This document shows, piece after piece, positions 7,066 through 13,421 of a stretch of 14,481 nucleotides of DNA (position 1 is its first letter; the number at the start of each line of letters is the position of its first letter). This DNA is from COE1 sp036310845. Lineage in GTDB: Bacteria > Bacillota > Clostridia > Lachnospirales > Lachnospiraceae. Made by a program: the position numbers and the translations under genes. The notes beneath the pieces are model-generated. The model saw nothing but the letters and a program-made list of their open reading frames with translations, was not told where the DNA came from and made no database searches. Where the stretch lies: NCBI GenBank assembly GCA_036310845.1, contig JAXJRB010000104.1, positions 1 through 14,481 on the forward strand, given 5' to 3'.

Positions 7066-7660
7066 AATATAAAAACGCAAATAATTCATGTGAAGTATGA
7101 AGCATGGTTCCCAGCATTTCTGCCAGAGCCATTCTTTTTTTTTGCATTTCTTCATTTGACCATTCAAAGATACCAGGATCAAACAAAAAAGTGAAAGAAG
7201 ACAGAAGTATTTCTGCTATTTCGTCTGGATAGTCTGTGAAAAAAACATTTTCTTGTATTCCTTGATTAAATATCTCTGAAATCATTGGCTTTAGAGATAA
7301 AAGAATTGTAGCAAGTGATTTTTGGTGTAGGGCTGCATTTTGAGGTAGATGTAGATACTGATCTAAAGAACTATCCACAGATGCTGAAGTGTATGTGTAA
7401 AATAAGAGTTTGAGCTTTGTGATAGCATCATCATTTGATTTGCTTAAAGCAAGACGCACATTTTCGATAATTTGATCGTACTGTCTGTTCACAACTGCAT
7501 CCATAATTTCTTCCTTTGACTTGAAGTAATAGTATAATCCACCAGTTGCGATGTTTGCTCTTTTTGCGATTGTACTTACTGAAACTGTTCCGGCAGTCCC
7601 TTCTTTCATAAATGATTCCATTGTATTTAAAATGATATCTCTTTTGGGATTATTCTTCAT
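7064..7660 (-). CDS. TetR/AcrR family transcriptional repressor (cassette 1)
   Basis: About 198 residues. The N-terminal DNA-binding domain is TetR type: KRDIILNTMESFMKEG then VSVSTIAKRANIATGGLYYY as HTH and FKSKEEI as its end. The C-terminal ligand domain is helical and unremarkable. On the minus strand AAGAAGG lies 10 nt before the ATG at 7660 but only 1 nt before an in-frame GTG at 7669, so I prefer the ATG. It is divergent from the hydrolase at 7814, and two identical 15-bp operators stand between them, so it most likely represses the hydrolase and perhaps itself. Its last codon and stop lie at the edge of the left-end repeat, so the original C-terminus may have been altered slightly. Confidence 0.88.
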   Translation of the reverse strand: MKNNPKRDIILNTMESFMKEGTAGTVSVSTIAKRANIATGGLYYYFKSKEEIMDAVVNRQYDQIIENVRLALSKSNDDAITKLKLLFYTYTSASVDSSLDQYLHLPQNAALHQKSLATILLSLKPMISEIFNQGIQENVFFTDYPDEIAEILLSSFTFLFDPGIFEWSNEEMQKKRMALAEMLGTMLHTSHELFAFLY

Positions 7661-7745
7661 CCGTTTCACACCTTCTTATATAAAGCTATTGGATTAACTT
7701 ACACATAAATAATATAACAGGATTAAAAAAAAAGCAAAATAAATC

Positions 7746-7799
7746 TTGAATATCATTCAAAAAAGTAATATTCTATAAAAGAATTTGAATATCATTCAA
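7746..7799. promoter_or_regulatory. Two identical TetR-type operators and hydrolase promoter
   Basis: TTGAATATCATTCAA occurs at 7746-7760 and again at 7785-7799. Each is a perfect 6-bp inverted repeat (TTGAAT/ATTCAA) around ATC, and the centres are 39 bp apart. The first overlaps a possible -35 (TTGAAT 7746-7751) followed at 17 nt by TATTCT (7769-7774). The second lies between promoter and ribosome site. A repressor dimer at both sites would block initiation and elongation of the hydrolase gene. The half-site TGAAT...ATTCA resembles that of FadR-like TetR proteins. The adjacent TetR at 7064-7660 is the obvious ligand. Confidence 0.75.
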
Positions 7800-7813
7800 A
7801 AAAAGGAGGCATT

Positions 7814-8896
7814 ATGAAAAAAAGAAAGTGGATTATATTAATGGTAGTTGTTTTATTAATTATTGTTGTGTTGGGAATTATTATTGCGATTTCACAAGCA
7901 CGGGCATATACACCTGCAATAGTGGATGAAAATGGAAAAGTAGTTGATGGAAGTATTGCTGAATTACGAGCAATTGATGTAAATGGGAAGAGTGAGTGGA
8001 TTACAATAAGGGGATATGATCAGACAAAACCAGTAATTCTATTTCTTGCAGGTGGACCTGGAGGTACACAGCTCGCAGCTACAAGAATTGAACTTGCTGA
8101 ATTGGAGAAATACTTTGTAGTAGTAAACTGGGACCAGCCAGGAAGCGGAAAATCATTTCATGCCATGAATTACAAAGATATTACAGTTGATACATATATT
8201 GAGGATGGAATTGCGGTTACGGAGTATCTTAGAGGTAGGTTTGGTCAAGACAAGATATATCTTATTGGTGAATCTTGGGGAAGTGCACTAGCTATCATGC
8301 TTGCAAAGGAGAAACCTGAATATTATGGTGGAGTAATTGGAACTGGCCAAACGGTGGCATTTAGAGAAATGGAAGAAATGGATTATAATAAGGCAATTGA
8401 GATTTTGGAAAGTAAAGGTGATACAGATAAATTAGAAAAACTAAGGGAACAAGGAGCACCTTGGTATTATGAGGGAAATATTGCTATGAAGAGCAATGCA
8501 TATCTTGGTGTGCTCTCTGATGAAATGGCAACAAATCCTAACATTTCAAATGCTGGATATAATACATTTGAAGAGATGTTTGGTAGTGAATATGGAATTC
8601 GTGATTCGTTTGATTATTTATTGGCATTATTAAAGACTTTTAATGTGGTTTATCCGCAGTTAGAAGAAATAGATTTAAGAGAAACACATAATCAACTTGA
8701 GGTACCAGTTTATTTCTTTGAAGGGGCTTATGACATTAATGCACCACTTTATATTGCTGAGGACTATTATGAAATGCTAGAATGTCAAAAAAAAGAATGG
8801 GTATTATTTGAACATTCTGGTCACAGTCCATGGAAAAATGAAAAATCAAAATTTGTTGAGGAAACAATTAGAGTTTTTTCTGATGGATGTGAATAG
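7814..8896 (+). CDS. Membrane-anchored alpha/beta hydrolase, proline iminopeptidase-like
   Basis: A 360-residue protein. MKKRK followed by a hydrophobic stretch (about residues 6-27) is a signal anchor, so the enzyme should face the outside. The fold is alpha/beta hydrolase of the prolyl aminopeptidase type: oxyanion motif AGGPGG (79-84), WDQPGSGKS (106-114), nucleophile elbow GESWGS with Ser154, acid probably Asp307 in GAYDINAP, and base His337 in HSGHSPW. The full triad is present. The substrate may be an N-terminal proline peptide or an amide or ester compound; cell-surface placement next to a TetR sensor suggests defence against, or use of, an external molecule (inference). AAGGAGG (7803-7809) lies 4 nt before the ATG. 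The next cassette's terminator at 9067-9101 ends its transcript. Confidence 0.88.
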   Translation: MKKRKWIILMVVVLLIIVVLGIIIAISQARAYTPAIVDENGKVVDGSIAELRAIDVNGKSEWITIRGYDQTKPVILFLAGGPGGTQLAATRIELAELEKYFVVVNWDQPGSGKSFHAMNYKDITVDTYIEDGIAVTEYLRGRFGQDKIYLIGESWGSALAIMLAKEKPEYYGGVIGTGQTVAFREMEEMDYNKAIEILESKGDTDKLEKLREQGAPWYYEGNIAMKSNAYLGVLSDEMATNPNISNAGYNTFEEMFGSEYGIRDSFDYLLALLKTFNVVYPQLEEIDLRETHNQLEVPVYFFEGAYDINAPLYIAEDYYEMLECQKKEWVLFEHSGHSPWKNEKSKFVEETIRVFSDGCE

Positions 8897-8918
8897 AAAA
8901 AGCAGAGATGCATGTAAC

Positions 8919-8936
8919 GAAATCTTAAGGGATTTC
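8919..8936 (+). other. Hairpin after the hydrolase gene
   Basis: GAAATC (8919-8924) pairs with GATTTC (8931-8936), loop TTAAGG. No T-run follows. It lies between the hydrolase stop and the cassette right-end block and could protect the mRNA 3' end. Confidence 0.3.
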
Positions 8937-8950
8937 ATACAAGAAATAGT

Positions 8951-8997
8951 GGTCGAAAAACCATCGACATCCGACCTCATGCACGATATAATATATG
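8951..8997 (+). repeat. Cassette right-end block, copy 1, with an outward promoter
   Basis: This block recurs at 11952-11997 with few changes. It contains an inverted repeat GTCGA/TCGAC (8952-8956, 8964-8968), GGTCG/CGACC (8951-8955, 8972-8976), and a consensus-like promoter TCGACA (8964-8969), 17-nt spacer, TATAAT (8987-8992). The promoter points at the tRNA 3' half and its terminator, so it would give an RNA of about 100 nt in the integrated form. In a circular form it would read through the junction. The promoter elements are identical in both copies. Confidence 0.65.
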
Positions 8998-9016
8998 TTT
9001 TCTGTATGGACTTGAA

Positions 9017-9057
9017 CTCCTAAGACTCTATTGTAGGTTCGATTCCTATAGGGAACG
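9017..9057 (+). pseudogene. tRNA-Arg(CCU) 3'-half fragment, copy 2
   Basis: The sequence from the anticodon loop to the discriminator G is identical to 6795-6835. The D arm and 5' anticodon strand are missing. GTTTTCT at 8997-9003 could still pair with the acceptor strand AGGGAAC through two G-U pairs, but no anticodon or D stem can form, so a working tRNA is very unlikely. Confidence 0.9.
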
Positions 9058-9066
9058 CTCTTCTTA

Positions 9067-9101
9067 AGCAGTAATGACAATGAAATCATTGCTGCTTTTT
9101 T
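9067..9101 (+). terminator. Intrinsic terminator, copy 2
   Basis: AGCAGTAATGA (9067-9077) and TCATTGCTGCT (9086-9096), loop CAATGAAA, six T. It should stop transcription from the cassette 1 hydrolase and from the promoter at 8964-8992. Confidence 0.92.
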
Positions 9102-9251
9102 CATGCATAAACAGCATTTTTGGTGACAAATTTGTCAGCGAAATGTGTTATGGAGAACTGATTTTGTCAGCGAAACTGATTTTTTGTCACCAATCCATAT
9201 TTTTCAAAACTGTCAGCCATAGGGATTAAGTACAAAGTAGGAAGTTGCCTA

Positions 9252-9334
9252 TAATGTATTAACTGAAACCACGTGTGGAACTCCTTTTGTGTTTTCTTGG
9301 TCGTTAATACATTAAGGAACCCAAGTGGTTTTTT
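9252..9334 (+). promoter_or_regulatory. Attenuator-like leader with competing stems
   Basis: TAATGTATTAAC (9252-9263) is perfectly complementary to GTTAATACATTA (9303-9314). AAACCAC (9266-9272) is complementary to GTGGTTT (9325-9331), helped by CTTGG/CCAAG (9296-9300, 9321-9325), and is followed by a run of six T (9329-9334). The two pairings are interleaved, so one must open for the other unless they form a pseudoknot. This is the layout of a terminator/antiterminator switch. A 25-codon GTG frame (9273-9350) overlaps the stems. The MATE gene is about 330 nt downstream. No gene lies in 9243-9665. Confidence 0.5.
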
Positions 9335-9354
9335 CAATATAAAAATGTAAAATT

Positions 9355-9389
9355 ATGGTGCTAGGCTTCCACCATTATGCCCGAAGCCT
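9355..9389 (+). other. Possible H-type pseudoknot in the MATE leader
   Basis: ATGGTG (9355-9360) pairs with CACCAT (9370-9375), and AGGCTTC (9363-9369) with GAAGCCT (9383-9389). The arms are interleaved with loops of 2 and 7 nt and no gap between stems, which fits classical H-type pseudoknot geometry. I do not recognise a known riboswitch class. The following 9390-9665 is AT-rich with a small ACCG/CGGT inverted repeat near 9465-9474 and no convincing promoter. Confidence 0.4.
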
Positions 9390-9665
9390 CAAAAATATTG
9401 AGATTTGAATATTATGCATCAAATCCAAAGCACAAAATCAAAAGCAAACGGGAAAATTGATTGAACCGTCCGGTCATCGAAGACCTGTATAAAATGTAGA
9501 TATAGTGCAATTATTCCATGAAATATTACTAGAATTATTGTGTGTTATGTCATATTATTAATACATATCAGCTTCGCGCATACATATATTCCTCTTCTAA
9601 TTTGAAGTTTTCTGCGGGAAGTATGGAAAATAATAATTATCTAAGCAGATGTGGGGGCAGTTTAA

Positions 9666-10985
9666 ATGGAAGTTCATAGAAAATCACTAACGCAGCTTTT
9701 TGTACCAATATGCTTCGAAACACTTTTTTATATGCTTTCCGGAATGATCGATACGCTTATGCTGTCATCTGTGAGCAATCAGGCAGTAGGTGCAGTCGGA
9801 ACAGCAAATACTTATATTGGTGTGTTTATCATAATGTTTGGAGTTATATCGTCTGGCATGGTTGCGGTAATGACTCAAAATATCGGTGCGGAAAAACCGG
9901 GAGTTGCATATCAGGCAAGACAATTGGGGCTTATTTTTAATGCGGTTATTGGAGTGCTGATGTCAGCATTTATGGCTATTTTCTCAGGAAAAATTTTAGA
10001 GATAGTAAGTATTGCGCCCGCCCTTTTGGAACCGGCTGAAACTTATTTGAAAATAGTAGGTGGTGCATGCTTTTTAAATGCTCTTATACCTATATTTTCC
10101 AGCTATCTTAGAGTGTTTGGATATACAAAACAGTCGCTTTTTGCGTCAATCATAGGAAATGTAATTAATTTCTTTCTTAATTCTATATTTCTTTTTGTAC
10201 TGAACTGGGGAGTGATGGGCGTTGCCATAGCTACTGTTATCTCACGAGTAATCAATTTGATAATTGTAGCAGCTATGGGAGCAGTGCTCATAAAAGCTAA
10301 AAATAACCTACAGCGGGAATCTTCACGCAAGATATTGGTACAGATAATAAAAATAGGTTTTCCATCAGCGTGCGAGACAGCTCTTTATAATATTGCGATG
10401 ACTTTGGTAGTTCGTTTCATGAATCAGATGGACTCGGATGGAATGAATGTTACCGCGCGTTCGTATGCAACTCAAATTGCGAATTTTTCATATTGTGTGG
10501 GAGCTGCTTTAGCGCAAGCAAATGCGATAATGACAGGCTGGCGAATTGGGGCAAAAGAGTTTGAGGAATGTGATAAGGGCACAAAAAAGGCCGCTATCTA
10601 CGGAGTGATAACAGCAACCTGTTTTTCTGTGATATTTGCATTAACCGGTCGATTTATAGTACATATTTTCACAGATGATCCACAGATGATAAATCTGGTC
10701 GTAAAATTGCTTATCATTGATATTTTTCTTGAATTTGGGCGTGTGACGAATCTGGTCTATGGACAGGCACTCAAAACAAGCGGAGATGCGGTTTTTCCCG
10801 TAATAATTGGTGCGATATTTATGTATTTGGCGGCAGTGTGTGGCACATATTTCTTTGGTATACGGCTGGGGTTGCTTGCTGTGGGGGCATACATTGGTAT
10901 GGCAAGTGATGAATGTGCAAGAGCCATAGGGATGGTGCTCCGCTGGAAGACAGGGAAATGGAAGACGAAACGATTAGTGGAGTAG
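9666..10985 (+). CDS. MATE family multidrug efflux transporter
   Basis: A 439-residue, strongly hydrophobic protein of about 12 helices in two halves, the usual length for MATE exporters. The first half starts SLTQLFVPICFETLFYMLSG, with the family's early MIDTLMLS segment and polar stretch GSQ/QNIG-like (QNIGAEK, 71-77). The loop and helix around GYTKQSLFASIIGNVINFFL (152-171) resemble the MATE signature; the second half repeats the pattern (IGFPSACETALYNIAMT, 230-246; ALKTSGDAVFPVIIGA, 368-383). It should export cationic drugs or metabolites in exchange for Na+ or H+. The ribosome site is weak (GGGGG, 9653-9657). The AraC gene follows 22 nt later, so the pair is likely co-transcribed and the pump may be induced by a ligand of the AraC protein. 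Confidence 0.9.
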   Translation: MEVHRKSLTQLFVPICFETLFYMLSGMIDTLMLSSVSNQAVGAVGTANTYIGVFIIMFGVISSGMVAVMTQNIGAEKPGVAYQARQLGLIFNAVIGVLMSAFMAIFSGKILEIVSIAPALLEPAETYLKIVGGACFLNALIPIFSSYLRVFGYTKQSLFASIIGNVINFFLNSIFLFVLNWGVMGVAIATVISRVINLIIVAAMGAVLIKAKNNLQRESSRKILVQIIKIGFPSACETALYNIAMTLVVRFMNQMDSDGMNVTARSYATQIANFSYCVGAALAQANAIMTGWRIGAKEFEECDKGTKKAAIYGVITATCFSVIFALTGRFIVHIFTDDPQMINLVVKLLIIDIFLEFGRVTNLVYGQALKTSGDAVFPVIIGAIFMYLAAVCGTYFFGIRLGLLAVGAYIGMASDECARAIGMVLRWKTGKWKTKRLVE

Positions 10986-11007
10986 AAATGAAGCTATTGC
11001 TTTTAGT

Positions 11008-11931
11008 GTGTTATTTATGTATGATACAACTATGTATTTCAAATTAAAAGAAAACCGCCCACATGGAACTTCGGAGCGACCGTTCAGTTTATATCATATA
11101 CGAGATATTCACCATGCATTTCAGATTCCGGTGCATTGGCATGATGAACTTGAGATTATATATGTGAAAAATGGAGCGCTCAGTGTGACCATATCAGGAG
11201 AAAATTATATAGGAAATCAAGGTGAAGCATTTGTTGTATCACCGGGCAATTTACATTTTATGGGATCTCAGACAGGGGAAGTGGACTACTATACATTCCT
11301 TTTTCCGCTGGAGTATGTGTCATTTCAGGTGAATGATCTACTTGAGAAAGAGGTAATGGCACCGCTGAAAAGTGGGAAAATGATGATAAAACCGCAGATT
11401 GGTGATAGGTTAAGTGATATATGTGATGGTCTAATAGCTTTGGAATATTCAAATTTAGTTCCGTTTGGTGCCAAGAAAGATACAGAATTTTCAGAAAATC
11501 AAAACGAAAATATGAATGACTTGGCAATTCAGCTTGAGATAAAAAGTATATTACTTCAATTTTTTAAGAGGATACTGAAACACGGCTTTATAGTAGAAAA
11601 CAACACCAGTGGCAAAAACACTACGGAAAAAGAAATGATTTCGTATATACAGCAGAATTTTACAAGAGAAATTTCACTTAAAGAATTCGGAAAACAGTTC
11701 CACTTATCTGAAAAATATATTTCGCGCTATTTCAAGGAACACTTTCATATTACTTTATCGCAGTACATAAATCATTTACGTTTGGAACATGCTAGACAGT
11801 TATTGCAAGAGACAACTCTTTCAATTACGGAGGTTGCAATGCAGAGCGGTTATGAGAATGTAAGCTATTTTATCCGAAGCTTTAAGAAGATGTATGGAAT
11901 GTCACCGCTGAAATATCGAAAACGGGTGTGA
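11008..11931 (+). CDS. AraC family transcriptional regulator with cupin sensor domain (cassette 2)
   Basis: Up to 307 residues. The N-terminal cupin-like ligand domain has HWHDELEIIYV (43-53) and GEAFVVSPGNLHFM (72-85). The C-terminal AraC DNA-binding domain has a first HTH at about 222-243 (SLKEFGKQFHLSEKYISRYF) and a second at 272-294, ending in the family signature GYENVSYFIRSFKKMYGMSP (281-300). The GTG start given (11008) has no clear ribosome site; in-frame ATGs at 11017 and 11032 are equally possible, so the first 3-8 residues are uncertain. It sits 22 nt after the MATE gene. Activation of the MATE gene by a small molecule bound in the cupin domain is the natural reading, inferred from context. 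Confidence 0.9.
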   Translation: MLFMYDTTMYFKLKENRPHGTSERPFSLYHIRDIHHAFQIPVHWHDELEIIYVKNGALSVTISGENYIGNQGEAFVVSPGNLHFMGSQTGEVDYYTFLFPLEYVSFQVNDLLEKEVMAPLKSGKMMIKPQIGDRLSDICDGLIALEYSNLVPFGAKKDTEFSENQNENMNDLAIQLEIKSILLQFFKRILKHGFIVENNTSGKNTTEKEMISYIQQNFTREISLKEFGKQFHLSEKYISRYFKEHFHITLSQYINHLRLEHARQLLQETTLSITEVAMQSGYENVSYFIRSFKKMYGMSPLKYRKRV

Positions 11932-11951
11932 GGAGTTACTTGATAAAATAT

Positions 11952-11997
11952 GGTCAAAAAATCATCGACATCCGACCTCATGCACGCTATAATATAG
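11952..11997 (+). repeat. Cassette right-end block, copy 2, with promoter
   Basis: This matches 8951-8997. TCGACA (11965-11970), the same 17-nt spacer except its last base, and TATAAT (11988-11993) are kept. The GTCGA arm has changed to GTCAA, weakening one hairpin, so the promoter is better conserved than that fold. It lies 20 nt after the AraC stop. Unlike copy 1 it is not directly joined to the tRNA fragment. Confidence 0.65.
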
Positions 11998-12232
11998 GTA
12001 ATCTAATAAGAAAATAGTGTTATCATTACTGCTTTGATGAGAGCAAATGGTAGCCATATATATGAATTCGTAGGAACGGAATGGTTGAACCCTGCGGGTG
12101 ACAGTGTCATCATTTTGTCAGCGAAAGCCGTTTTACTTGAATGATTTTCTGTTTTCTTATTTTGACATGAATTTACAGGAAGGTTAGAAAAATCAAGGCT
12201 TTCCTTGACTTAGATTTACAGAGAATGATTTG
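11998..12232. other. 235-bp inserted stretch with remnant of a cassette end
   Basis: This stretch is absent from the equivalent place at 8997. It includes a 17-nt match at 12079-12095 (ATGGTTGAACCCTGCGG) to 6595-6612 beside the broken tRNA copy, then GGTGACA (12095-12101) and TTTGTCAGCGAAA (12112-12124), in the order seen in the left-end blocks. It looks like the eroded end of another element. No gene is seen. Confidence 0.5.
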
Positions 12233-12253
12233 TGTTTTCTGTATGGACTTGAA

Positions 12254-12294
12254 CTCCTAAGACTCTATTGTAGGTTCGATTCCGATAGGGAACG
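12254..12294 (+). pseudogene. tRNA-Arg(CCU) 3'-half fragment, copy 3
   Basis: Same segment as 6795-6835 with one substitution: the T-stem strand CCTAT has become CCGAT, which breaks a pair with GTAGG. This decay is expected if the fragment is not under tRNA selection. Confidence 0.9.
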
Positions 12295-12302
12295 CTTATT
12301 TA

Positions 12303-12337
12303 AGCAGTAATGACGATGAAATCATTGCTGCTTTTTT
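12303..12337 (+). terminator. Intrinsic terminator, copy 3
   Basis: AGCAGTAATGA (12303-12313) and TCATTGCTGCT (12322-12332), loop CGATGAAA, six T. It should end the MATE-AraC transcript. The stem is intact even though the adjoining tRNA fragment has mutated. Confidence 0.92.
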
Positions 12338-12530
12338 CATGCAAAAACAGCATTTTCGGTGACAAATTTGTCAGCGACAAGTAGCATGGAAAACCGATTT
12401 TGTCAGCGAAAATGATTTCTTGTCACCAATCCATATTTTTCAAAACTGTCAGCCATAGGGATTAAGTACAAAGTAGGATGAGGTTTAGGTTGTAAAAGTA
12501 AGGAAAGATGGAAAGGAAAACACTGTAGTC

Positions 12531-12788
12531 TTGCCAGAAAAGAAAGAATTAGCTGTAACAGAGGAAAAGGTCGTTGAGATTAAAACGGAGAGATTGAAAT
12601 CTTTTGAAATACCAAGGAGTATGTTCAGTTTGCGATTGAAATTGAATATGCCTGGTATTGATTACTTTCGCATGGAGAGTGGAAAGATATGTGAGGTTTG
12701 GATCTTTGCCGAGAACCAGGCTGCAGCCGATAGCTATCGGCTGTTGACATGTATAAAGAGATGTGATATGTTTTATATGACCAAATAA
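12531..12788 (+). pseudogene. C-terminal remnant of an NTF2/SnoaL-like protein
   Basis: The open frame (85 codons) has no ATG or ribosome site at its left end and begins 6 nt after the repeat boundary, so the 5' part of the gene appears to have been lost there. The readable part, IDYFRMESGKICEVWIFAEN (43-62), matches the 'GxDxFRxxxGKIxExWxF' pattern of the last strands in SnoaL-like/NTF2-fold proteins, small enzymes or binding proteins with a conical fold. An intact member would be about 130-140 residues. A promoter and operator for the next gene now lie within its 3' end. Alternatively an in-frame internal start (Met31 or Met40) might still be used, but this seems unlikely. Confidence 0.5.
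12724..12772 (+). promoter_or_regulatory. Promoter and 20-bp palindromic operator of the TetR-hydrolase pair
   Basis: CAGCCGATAGCTATCGGCTG (12724-12743) is a perfect 20-bp palindrome. It directly abuts TTGACA (12744-12749), a consensus -35, with TATGTT (12767-12772) at exactly 17 nt as -10. This is a textbook repressor-controlled promoter, most simply autoregulated by the TetR protein encoded at 12818. The palindrome is still in frame inside the gene remnant. Confidence 0.7.
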
Positions 12789-12817
12789 AAATAGGAAGTC
12801 ATATAAAAGAGGAGAAT

Positions 12818-13396
12818 ATGCCAAAATTTTCAAGTAAAGAGAGAGAAAGAATTTATAAAACCTTGTTGGAAAAGGGAAAAGAAATGTTTAATGAAAAGGG
12901 TTTCTATGAAGTGACAGCGGAGGCAGTAGCACTAGAAGCCGGGATTGCGAAAGGAACCTTTTATCATTTCTTTGAGAACAAGGAACATCTCTATATGGTT
13001 ATTAACAATAGAACACAGGAAGAAATATTTGAAAACATAAGAAAGATACTTAGTAATTTAGAAAATGAAGGACAGGTGGATCGCTTTTTTCATGCACTTT
13101 GTTATGCAGCACGACAATTCATGGAAAATCCACTCATGATGGAAATAGATGCAAGGGTATGGCAGCGTATCGAAGAAAAAGCTCCCAAAGCTTGTGTTGA
13201 AGAAAACAGCATACGAGATTTGAAATTATTTGAAACAATTGAGAATTCGGGAATACAGTTTCGCTATGATTTACATCAGACAATGAGAATCATACAGTTA
13301 CAATTCCTGCAGTTACCATATATAAAAGAAGCGCAGGATATTAAAAATATGAAGATTATTCTAAGAGCATTATCAGAGCACCTAATTATCGAATAA
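12818..13396 (+). CDS. TetR/AcrR family transcriptional regulator (cassette 3)
   Basis: A 192-residue protein. The N-terminal TetR domain is clear: ERERIYKTLLEKGKEMFNEK (8-27), then VTAEAVALEAGIAKGTFYHF (32-51) as HTH and FENKEHLY at its end. The C-terminal helical domain (about 60-192) would bind an unknown ligand and dimerise. GAGGAG (12809-12814) lies 3 nt before the ATG. The hydrolase gene follows after 25 nt on the same strand, so the two share the promoter at 12744. Unlike cassette 1 the arrangement is co-directional, which implies negative autoregulation of the whole operon. The protein is not close in sequence to the cassette 1 TetR, so the two cassettes are not simple duplicates. Confidence 0.9.
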   Translation: MPKFSSKERERIYKTLLEKGKEMFNEKGFYEVTAEAVALEAGIAKGTFYHFFENKEHLYMVINNRTQEEIFENIRKILSNLENEGQVDRFFHALCYAARQFMENPLMMEIDARVWQRIEEKAPKACVEENSIRDLKLFETIENSGIQFRYDLHQTMRIIQLQFLQLPYIKEAQDIKNMKIILRALSEHLIIE

Positions 13397-13421
13397 CAGA
13401 GTTGCTCAGAAATGAGGTACA

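Larger units (their letters stand above)
6795..9016. mobile_element. Putative tRNA-anchored cassette 1 (TetR + alpha/beta hydrolase), no integrase
   Basis: About 2.2 kb bounded by CTCCTAAG at 6795 and 9017. The left end is the tRNA 3' half plus the conserved 271-bp block. The right end is the hairpin/promoter block (8951-8997) and the 21 nt before the next CTCCTAAG, both of which recur at the end of cassette 2. This matches an element whose attachment site carries the tRNA 3' half, so insertion regenerates the tRNA at its left end. It encodes only a TetR regulator and a hydrolase; no recombinase is present. That it is mobile is inferred from repeat geometry. Confidence 0.55.
8996..9242 (+). 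repeat. Cassette junction repeat, copy 2
   Basis: The first 21 nt (8996-9016, ending ACTTGAA) are not tRNA sequence but are identical to 12233-12253. From CTCCTAAG (9017) the sequence is the tRNA-Arg 3' half and left-end block seen at 6795, nearly identical up to GTAGGA at 9242. TTTGTCAGCGAAA lies at 9131-9143 and 9163-9175. The match stops 45 bp earlier than in copies 1 and 3. This is the expected hybrid junction between two tandemly inserted elements. Confidence 0.85.
9017..12253. mobile_element. Putative tRNA-anchored cassette 2 (MATE + AraC), no integrase
   Basis: About 3.2 kb between CTCCTAAG at 9017 and 12254, with the same kind of left end as cassette 1 and the same right-end block. 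A 235-bp stretch (11998-12232) separates the right-end promoter block from the last 21 nt, unlike cassette 1. Cargo is a MATE transporter and an AraC regulator. The cargo looks richer in GC and in GCG/CGC codons than the core genes, suggesting a different source. No recombinase is encoded. Confidence 0.55.
12233..12524 (+). repeat. Cassette junction repeat, copy 3
   Basis: The 21 nt before CTCCTAAG (12254) equal those at 8996-9016. The rest is the 271-bp left-end block as at 6795-7065, ending AAAACACT at 12524, with TTTGTCAGCGACA (12367-12379) and TTTGTCAGCGAAA (12399-12411). It is the most diverged copy, for example in one T-stem base and around 12372-12396, so it is probably older. Confidence 0.85.

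Noticed and set aside
8808..9023. 71-codon open frame overlapping the hydrolase end and junction repeat
   Set aside because: It is an alternative frame of the hydrolase that runs into repeat DNA; no ribosome site and no recognisable domain.
8997..9057. D-arm-less functional tRNA
   Set aside because: An acceptor stem could form through two G-U pairs, but the anticodon stem cannot, and the third copy has a T-stem mutation.
9273..9350. 25-codon leader peptide gene
   Set aside because: The frame overlaps the attenuator stems and could be real, but it starts with GTG without a ribosome site, so it is mentioned only as part of the leader.
6908..12411. CRISPR array from the recurring 13-mers
   Set aside because: Copies are too few, short and unevenly spaced, with no spacers of constant length and no cas genes.
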